Below are positions 6,163-9,083 of a stretch of DNA of 9,083 bases, one piece after another. Each line of letters begins with the position of its first letter. The first letter of the stretch is position 1. The position numbers and the translations under genes are program-made. The stretch is from JBBQSU01 sp038234815. GTDB taxonomy: Bacteria > Planctomycetota > Phycisphaerae > Tepidisphaerales > Tepidisphaeraceae. A model generated the notes under the pieces. That model was given only the letters and a program-made list of their open reading frames with translations. It did no database searches and was not told the DNA's origin. The stretch is taken from assembly GCA_038234815.1 (NCBI GenBank), contig JBBQSU010000137.1, positions 1 to 9,083 of the forward strand, given 5' to 3'.

Positions 6163-6990
6163 ATGCCAGACACCCCGCCAATCCCGTCGCCCAAGCCTCG
6201 CCGCGTGCGCTGGCTGGTCGTGCTGCTGGCCGCCGTGGTCGGCGCACTTCTAGTCGACGGTAATCGAATTCGGCCAACCGGACCTGCTGAGGGTCTTGGC
6301 TTGAATGGCGCGATCTTGCCAAGCCGCCCCGCAGGCTCGATCCGACTGGCGACCTACAACATCCGCAGGGGCTTGGGCCAGGACAATCGCCGCGACATGG
6401 ACCGGACCGCACAGGCCCTTACCCATTTCGACCTGATCGGTCTGAACGAAGTCGGGCCTAATCAAGCCCAAACCCTGGGCGAAAAGTTGAAGCAAAACTG
6501 GCTTTACGCGCCGACGGAGGTCCGCTGGTGGCACGAGGACTTTGGCAACGGCTTGCTGTCGCGCGTCAGTATCAGTCATTGGACGCGCACGCCTCTTCCA
6601 ACAGGGGACGGCGGCTGCCGCAACTATGTACTGCTTGAAATGCCGTTCGGATCTGAAACGCTCTCGGTCATCGTAACGCACCTTGGCCGATCCCTGGGCA
6701 AGGAGCGCCAGCGAGAGATCGTGTTCGACCGATTCCTTTCGTTGCCCACCCCTGCGGTGCTGATGGGCGACATGAATGCCACCGCCAGCGAACTTCAGAT
6801 CACCCGCCTGCTGGCTGCGCCCGGCGTGATCGATGCGCTCAGGTCGCTGAATGGTCCCGATCGGCCGGGCCGGATTGACTGGATTTTCCTGCGCGGACTG
6901 CACGCCACCGCCGCCGGAATGACCGATAACGGCGCCAGCGATCACCCCATGGTCTGGGCCGAAATCGAGCGAGCCGCAACGGATCACTAG
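6163..6990 (+). CDS. Endonuclease/exonuclease/phosphatase (EEP) family protein, membrane-anchored or exported
   Basis: This 275-residue member of the EEP superfamily (DNase I / inositol phosphatase / sphingomyelinase fold) is a metal-dependent phosphodiesterase or phosphatase. The catalytic set is complete in order: N66 (TYNIRRG), E96 (GLNEVG), the GNGLLSR strand (128-134), H173 (THLG), D203 and N205 (MGDMNA), D239 (RIDWIF), and D260-H261 (ASDHP). Residues 11-15 are basic (KPRRVR) and are followed by a hydrophobic stretch at about 17-31 (WLVVLLAAVVGALLV). That is a signal anchor or uncleaved signal peptide, so the catalytic domain probably lies outside the cytoplasmic membrane. It follows the deaminase by 39 bases, which contain no convincing promoter, and no strong Shine-Dalgarno precedes the ATG. 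The gene converges with the redoxin gene, 27 bases away. The substrate could be nucleic acid, a phospholipid or a sugar phosphate; the sequence does not decide. Confidence 0.88.
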   Translation: MPDTPPIPSPKPRRVRWLVVLLAAVVGALLVDGNRIRPTGPAEGLGLNGAILPSRPAGSIRLATYNIRRGLGQDNRRDMDRTAQALTHFDLIGLNEVGPNQAQTLGEKLKQNWLYAPTEVRWWHEDFGNGLLSRVSISHWTRTPLPTGDGGCRNYVLLEMPFGSETLSVIVTHLGRSLGKERQREIVFDRFLSLPTPAVLMGDMNATASELQITRLLAAPGVIDALRSLNGPDRPGRIDWIFLRGLHATAAGMTDNGASDHPMVWAEIERAATDH

Positions 6991-7017
6991 CCCGGCGCGC
7001 GAACAAACGGCCCCGTA

Positions 7018-7599
7018 CTACACCAGATCACACGCCTCGGGCGGCATCCAGTGGTGATCCTTCCCCGACCATTTCACGTTGCATCCAATCGGATTGGTCA
7101 GTTCCACGGGCGGTTTTTTCCCGCTCAACAGGGCCTCCACGGCGTCGCGCAGCTCGTGCGTCTTTTCCTGTCCGGGGTTCCGCGGGTTATCGTCAAAGCG
7201 GCCGGTGTATCGCAGCTTGCGACCGGCATCGAAGACATAAAAATGCGGCGTCCGCAGGGCACCATATTTAACCGCCACGTCCTGCGAATCGTCGCGCAGA
7301 TAAGTAAACGGAAACTGCTTTTCTTTCGCCCGGGCGATCATGTGTTCGAGCGAATCGGTCGGATGGCCTTGGGTTTCATTGGAGTTAATCGCCACCATGC
7401 GCACCCCGCGGGGGGCAAATTCTCTGGCGAATTTGATGATCCGCTCTTCGCTGCCCACCACGTACGGACAGTGATTGCAGGAGAAGAATACGATCAGCAG
7501 CTTCGCGTCCTTGAAGTCCCCCAGCGCGTGCATTTTGCCATCGGTGCCGGGGAGTTTGAAATCCGGTGCGGTCTGCCCGAGTTGCAACGTAAAAGCCAT
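7018..7599 (-). CDS. Thioredoxin-fold redoxin (AhpC/TSA-like) with CNHC active site
   Basis: This 193-residue protein has the thioredoxin/peroxiredoxin fold and is probably a cytoplasmic thiol-disulfide reductase or peroxiredoxin-like enzyme; there is no signal peptide. The N-terminus LGQTAPDFKLPGTDGK is the typical AhpC/TSA opening. The active site CxxC is C41-N-H-C44 within FFSCNHCPYV, and the cis-proline is P118 in LRTPHFYVFD. A family-specific C-terminal segment follows, TNPIGCNVKW (168-177), containing C173, with a last cysteine at C190. The large insertion between the CxxC and cis-Pro strand fits this redoxin subfamily, which is annotated simply as thioredoxin family protein in many environmental bacteria. 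The start is fixed by a strong Shine-Dalgarno. It lies downstream of the lyase gene on the same strand, 89 bases away, and may be transcribed with it or from its own promoter. Confidence 0.92.
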   Translation of the reverse strand: MAFTLQLGQTAPDFKLPGTDGKMHALGDFKDAKLLIVFFSCNHCPYVVGSEERIIKFAREFAPRGVRMVAINSNETQGHPTDSLEHMIARAKEKQFPFTYLRDDSQDVAVKYGALRTPHFYVFDAGRKLRYTGRFDDNPRNPGQEKTHELRDAVEALLSGKKPPVELTNPIGCNVKWSGKDHHWMPPEACDLV

Positions 7600-7605
7600 G
7601 ATAAA

Positions 7606-7612
7606 TCTCCTT
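7606..7612 (-). promoter_or_regulatory. Ribosome binding site of the redoxin gene
   Basis: On the - strand AAGGAGA lies 6 bases before the ATG at 7599. It is the best Shine-Dalgarno in the window and confirms the redoxin start. Confidence 0.8.
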
Positions 7613-7615
7613 GCA

Positions 7616-7630
7616 AAAAGCCCCGCTTTT
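7616..7630 (-). terminator. Small hairpin, possible weak terminator or attenuator between lyase and redoxin genes
   Basis: On the - strand AAAAGC-GGG-GCTTTT forms a perfect 6-bp stem with a 3-base loop, and one more T follows (7615), giving five T in a row. It lies after the lyase stop and directly upstream of the redoxin Shine-Dalgarno. The stem is short and mostly A-T, so it would be a weak terminator at best. Confidence 0.25.
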
Positions 7631-7658
7631 AGCCTACCAAAGCCTCAGCACCCGCTAC

Positions 7659-7687
7659 AGGATATTTTGCGGTCGTGGTCACCACAA
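7659..7687 (-). promoter_or_regulatory. Possible promoter of the redoxin gene
   Basis: Reading the - strand, TTGTGG (7687-7682) and TATCCT (7664-7659) are separated by exactly 17 bases, matching 3 of 6 and 4 of 6 consensus positions of a sigma-70 promoter. The -35 overlaps an 11-bp palindrome. The match is weak and rests on position: it lies in the only gap upstream of the redoxin gene, with the -10 about 60 bases before the start codon. Confidence 0.25.
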
Positions 7688-7688
7688 T

Positions 7689-9083
7689 TCACGGCGATTT
7701 CAGCGCAATACTGCCCGCGGACCGAAACTCGATCTCGTTTTTTGCGTTCCAGCGAAGCTGGTCCGTCCCGCCCGCGTGACGCACGGAAACTTCTATCTCC
7801 CCATCGGTCTGGCGCATCTCTACCGAATCCACCTTCGGCGAAGCGAGCTTCTCGCACGGTTCGATCACCACCGCGAAACGCACCTGCTTGCCCTTGCGGG
7901 TGAATATCGCCAGCGGAACCCGATCATTCACCGATTTAAAAGGCCCGTCGCCCGTGCGCACGATCGTGCCTTCCTCCGCTGCCAGCAGCAGCCGCGTGTT
8001 GACCGATTCGCCGGCAAAATCCACCGCTGCCATGCCGCTGGTCGCCCCTTCAAGAACATTCTGCAGGTATTCCGACCCCTCGAAAGACTTGCCGAGCGAG
8101 CCGGGATTGTTTGCTGCCTCGCAGCGCGCCGACGCCCCGCGCCCATGATAGATCCAGTCAAATCGGTGATCTCCCTCACCAAGGAGATCATCGACCACGA
8201 GCAGATAGTCGGCTGTGGCCAGCATCAACCGCCGGTGGTTCACGCCGGGGTAAGCCTCGCGGCAACTGGCCACCACTGCCGAGCACGTGGGGCCGGTGAC
8301 AAATTGTTCCAGCGTGCCCGCGGCCGGCTTCTGCGACTGTCCATCGACCACGACCGCGTTGTGTGAAATCGTCGCGCGATACCAATGCTTGTGAATGGGC
8401 AAGCGATAGGCCTGGCTCGCGGCGCGTCCGGGATCGACGCCGAGTTCCTGTCCGCGGGCAAAGAGAACGAAGCTGAGCTTGTCGAAATGCCCATGGAACC
8501 CGCCGAACGGGCCAAAGGTGAGGGCGGCGACCAAGCCGGAAGGGCCGTTGCTGCGCAAAATGGCGTGTCCCGCGCCAGAAAACACCGCACTGACGAGATC
8601 CGCGGGCTTGGTCTCCGGCAAAGGAGCCATGCCGAGCAGAATCGATTCCAAGCTCGGGTGCGCAGCCAAACCACGGAGAAAATTCGGATCTTTGTACGCA
8701 TTGGCAGCGCAGGCCATCAGCATGGATTGTTTGGCCAGCGAGGTGGAGACTTCATCGCCGAACCGGGGGAGCGTGCCGTCGGGCATGGAGTATTGCATCG
8801 GGAGCAATAGCATGTTTTTGAGTGCAGGGTGGCTCCAAAGATCGATCCCCAGCCGCCGGGCTTGCTCCGCCATCGTCACCAGCGCGTGCAGCGTGTAAAA
8901 GTGATACCCCCAACTGTTTTCGTACCACATACCCTCCGGCAGCACCGAAGCCTTCATCTGAAAAACAAAGCCGTTTTGTTCATCCAGGATGGCGCGCTTC
9001 ACCCAGGTGTCGTCGCCCAGGACCGCCCCACCAGCCAGCATGGCGGCATTGTGCCAGGTCTGCCAGTTGCTTCGAGTTGCCGA
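7689..9083 (-). CDS. Alginate lyase / heparinase II/III-type polysaccharide lyase (5' end outside window)
   Basis: This is a polysaccharide lyase of the chondroitin AC/alginate-lyase type, which cleaves uronic-acid-containing glycans by beta-elimination. In the window 464 codons are open, running without a stop to the right edge. The ATG at 9041 is probably internal, because the 14 codons before it read as family sequence (SNWQTWHNAA). The first part is the alpha/alpha-toroid end, with YENSWGYHFY (54-63, counted from the edge), whose Tyr/His pair resembles the catalytic region of PL15/PL17 and heparinase III enzymes. The second part is the heparinase II/III-like beta-sheet domain: GGFHGHFDKLSF (194-205; H197, H199, D201), then a block at about 226-251 containing HKHWYRATISHNAV. 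Such enzymes are normally periplasmic or secreted, but the signal peptide would lie outside the window. A role in degrading or remodelling an acidic polysaccharide is inferred; the substrate is not determined. Confidence 0.88.
   Translation of the reverse strand, partial: SATRSNWQTWHNAAMLAGGAVLGDDTWVKRAILDEQNGFVFQMKASVLPEGMWYENSWGYHFYTLHALVTMAEQARRLGIDLWSHPALKNMLLLPMQYSMPDGTLPRFGDEVSTSLAKQSMLMACAANAYKDPNFLRGLAAHPSLESILLGMAPLPETKPADLVSAVFSGAGHAILRSNGPSGLVAALTFGPFGGFHGHFDKLSFVLFARGQELGVDPGRAASQAYRLPIHKHWYRATISHNAVVVDGQSQKPAAGTLEQFVTGPTCSAVVASCREAYPGVNHRRLMLATADYLLVVDDLLGEGDHRFDWIYHGRGASARCEAANNPGSLGKSFEGSEYLQNVLEGATSGMAAVDFAGESVNTRLLLAAEEGTIVRTGDGPFKSVNDRVPLAIFTRKGKQVRFAVVIEPCEKLASPKVDSVEMRQTDGEIEVSVRHAGGTDQLRWNAKNEIEFRSAGSIALKSP

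Noticed and set aside
6250..6987. A 245-codon open frame on the - strand, antisense to the EEP gene
   Set aside because: The complete EEP catalytic set is on the + strand; the antisense product has no family features.
6991..7017. Bidirectional terminator between the convergent EEP and redoxin genes
   Set aside because: The 27-base gap shows no stem with a T-tract in either direction.
7611..8366. A 251-codon open frame on the + strand antisense to the lyase
   Set aside because: It lies over conserved lyase sequence and the redoxin leader; rich in Arg, His and Pro with no domain, as expected of a shadow frame.

Overview
The window looks like part of a bacterial chromosome with a GC-rich but uneven composition. 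The gene set suits an environmental Gram-negative, perhaps a planctomycete (Planctomycetota/Phycisphaerae-like). That taxon is an inference from protein style: the WbpP-like epimerase, the redoxin of about 193 residues with a CNHC active site, and the alginate-lyase/heparinase protein. No rRNA or marker gene is present to settle it. I see no mobile element, CRISPR array, tRNA or rRNA.

Positions 1-5065 are the end of a surface-polysaccharide gene cluster, all on the + strand. In order it holds the C-terminal part of a GT4 glycosyltransferase (cut by the window edge), a WcaF-type hexapeptide O-acetyltransferase, two consecutive WaaE-like GT2 glycosyltransferases that resemble each other, a complete GT4 glycosyltransferase, and a WbpP-like NAD-dependent UDP-sugar 4-epimerase. 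The acetyltransferase, both GT2s and the GT4 are chained by three ATGA stop/start overlaps, and the epimerase follows 24 bases later with a good Shine-Dalgarno. This reads as one operon: the epimerase supplies a UDP-sugar, the transferases build an oligosaccharide unit, and the acetyltransferase decorates it.

Positions 5128-6990 hold two further + strand genes of a different character. The first is a 331-residue protein with two deaminase-fold domains: the N-terminal one has a complete zinc and catalytic set resembling yeast cytosine deaminase, and the C-terminal one has lost every zinc ligand. The second is an endonuclease/exonuclease/phosphatase-family enzyme with an N-terminal membrane anchor or signal segment.

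Positions 7018-9083 are on the - strand and converge on the previous block with a 27-base gap. They hold a thioredoxin-fold redoxin and, upstream of it, a large alginate-lyase/heparinase II/III-type polysaccharide lyase that runs off the right edge. The 89 bases between them contain a good Shine-Dalgarno, a possible promoter overlapping an 11-bp palindrome, and a small hairpin.

There is no gene-free stretch longer than 124 bases (388-511). The most notable item is the tandem active/inactive deaminase. The twin GT2 genes and the lower-GC patch under the acetyltransferase and first GT2 come next.
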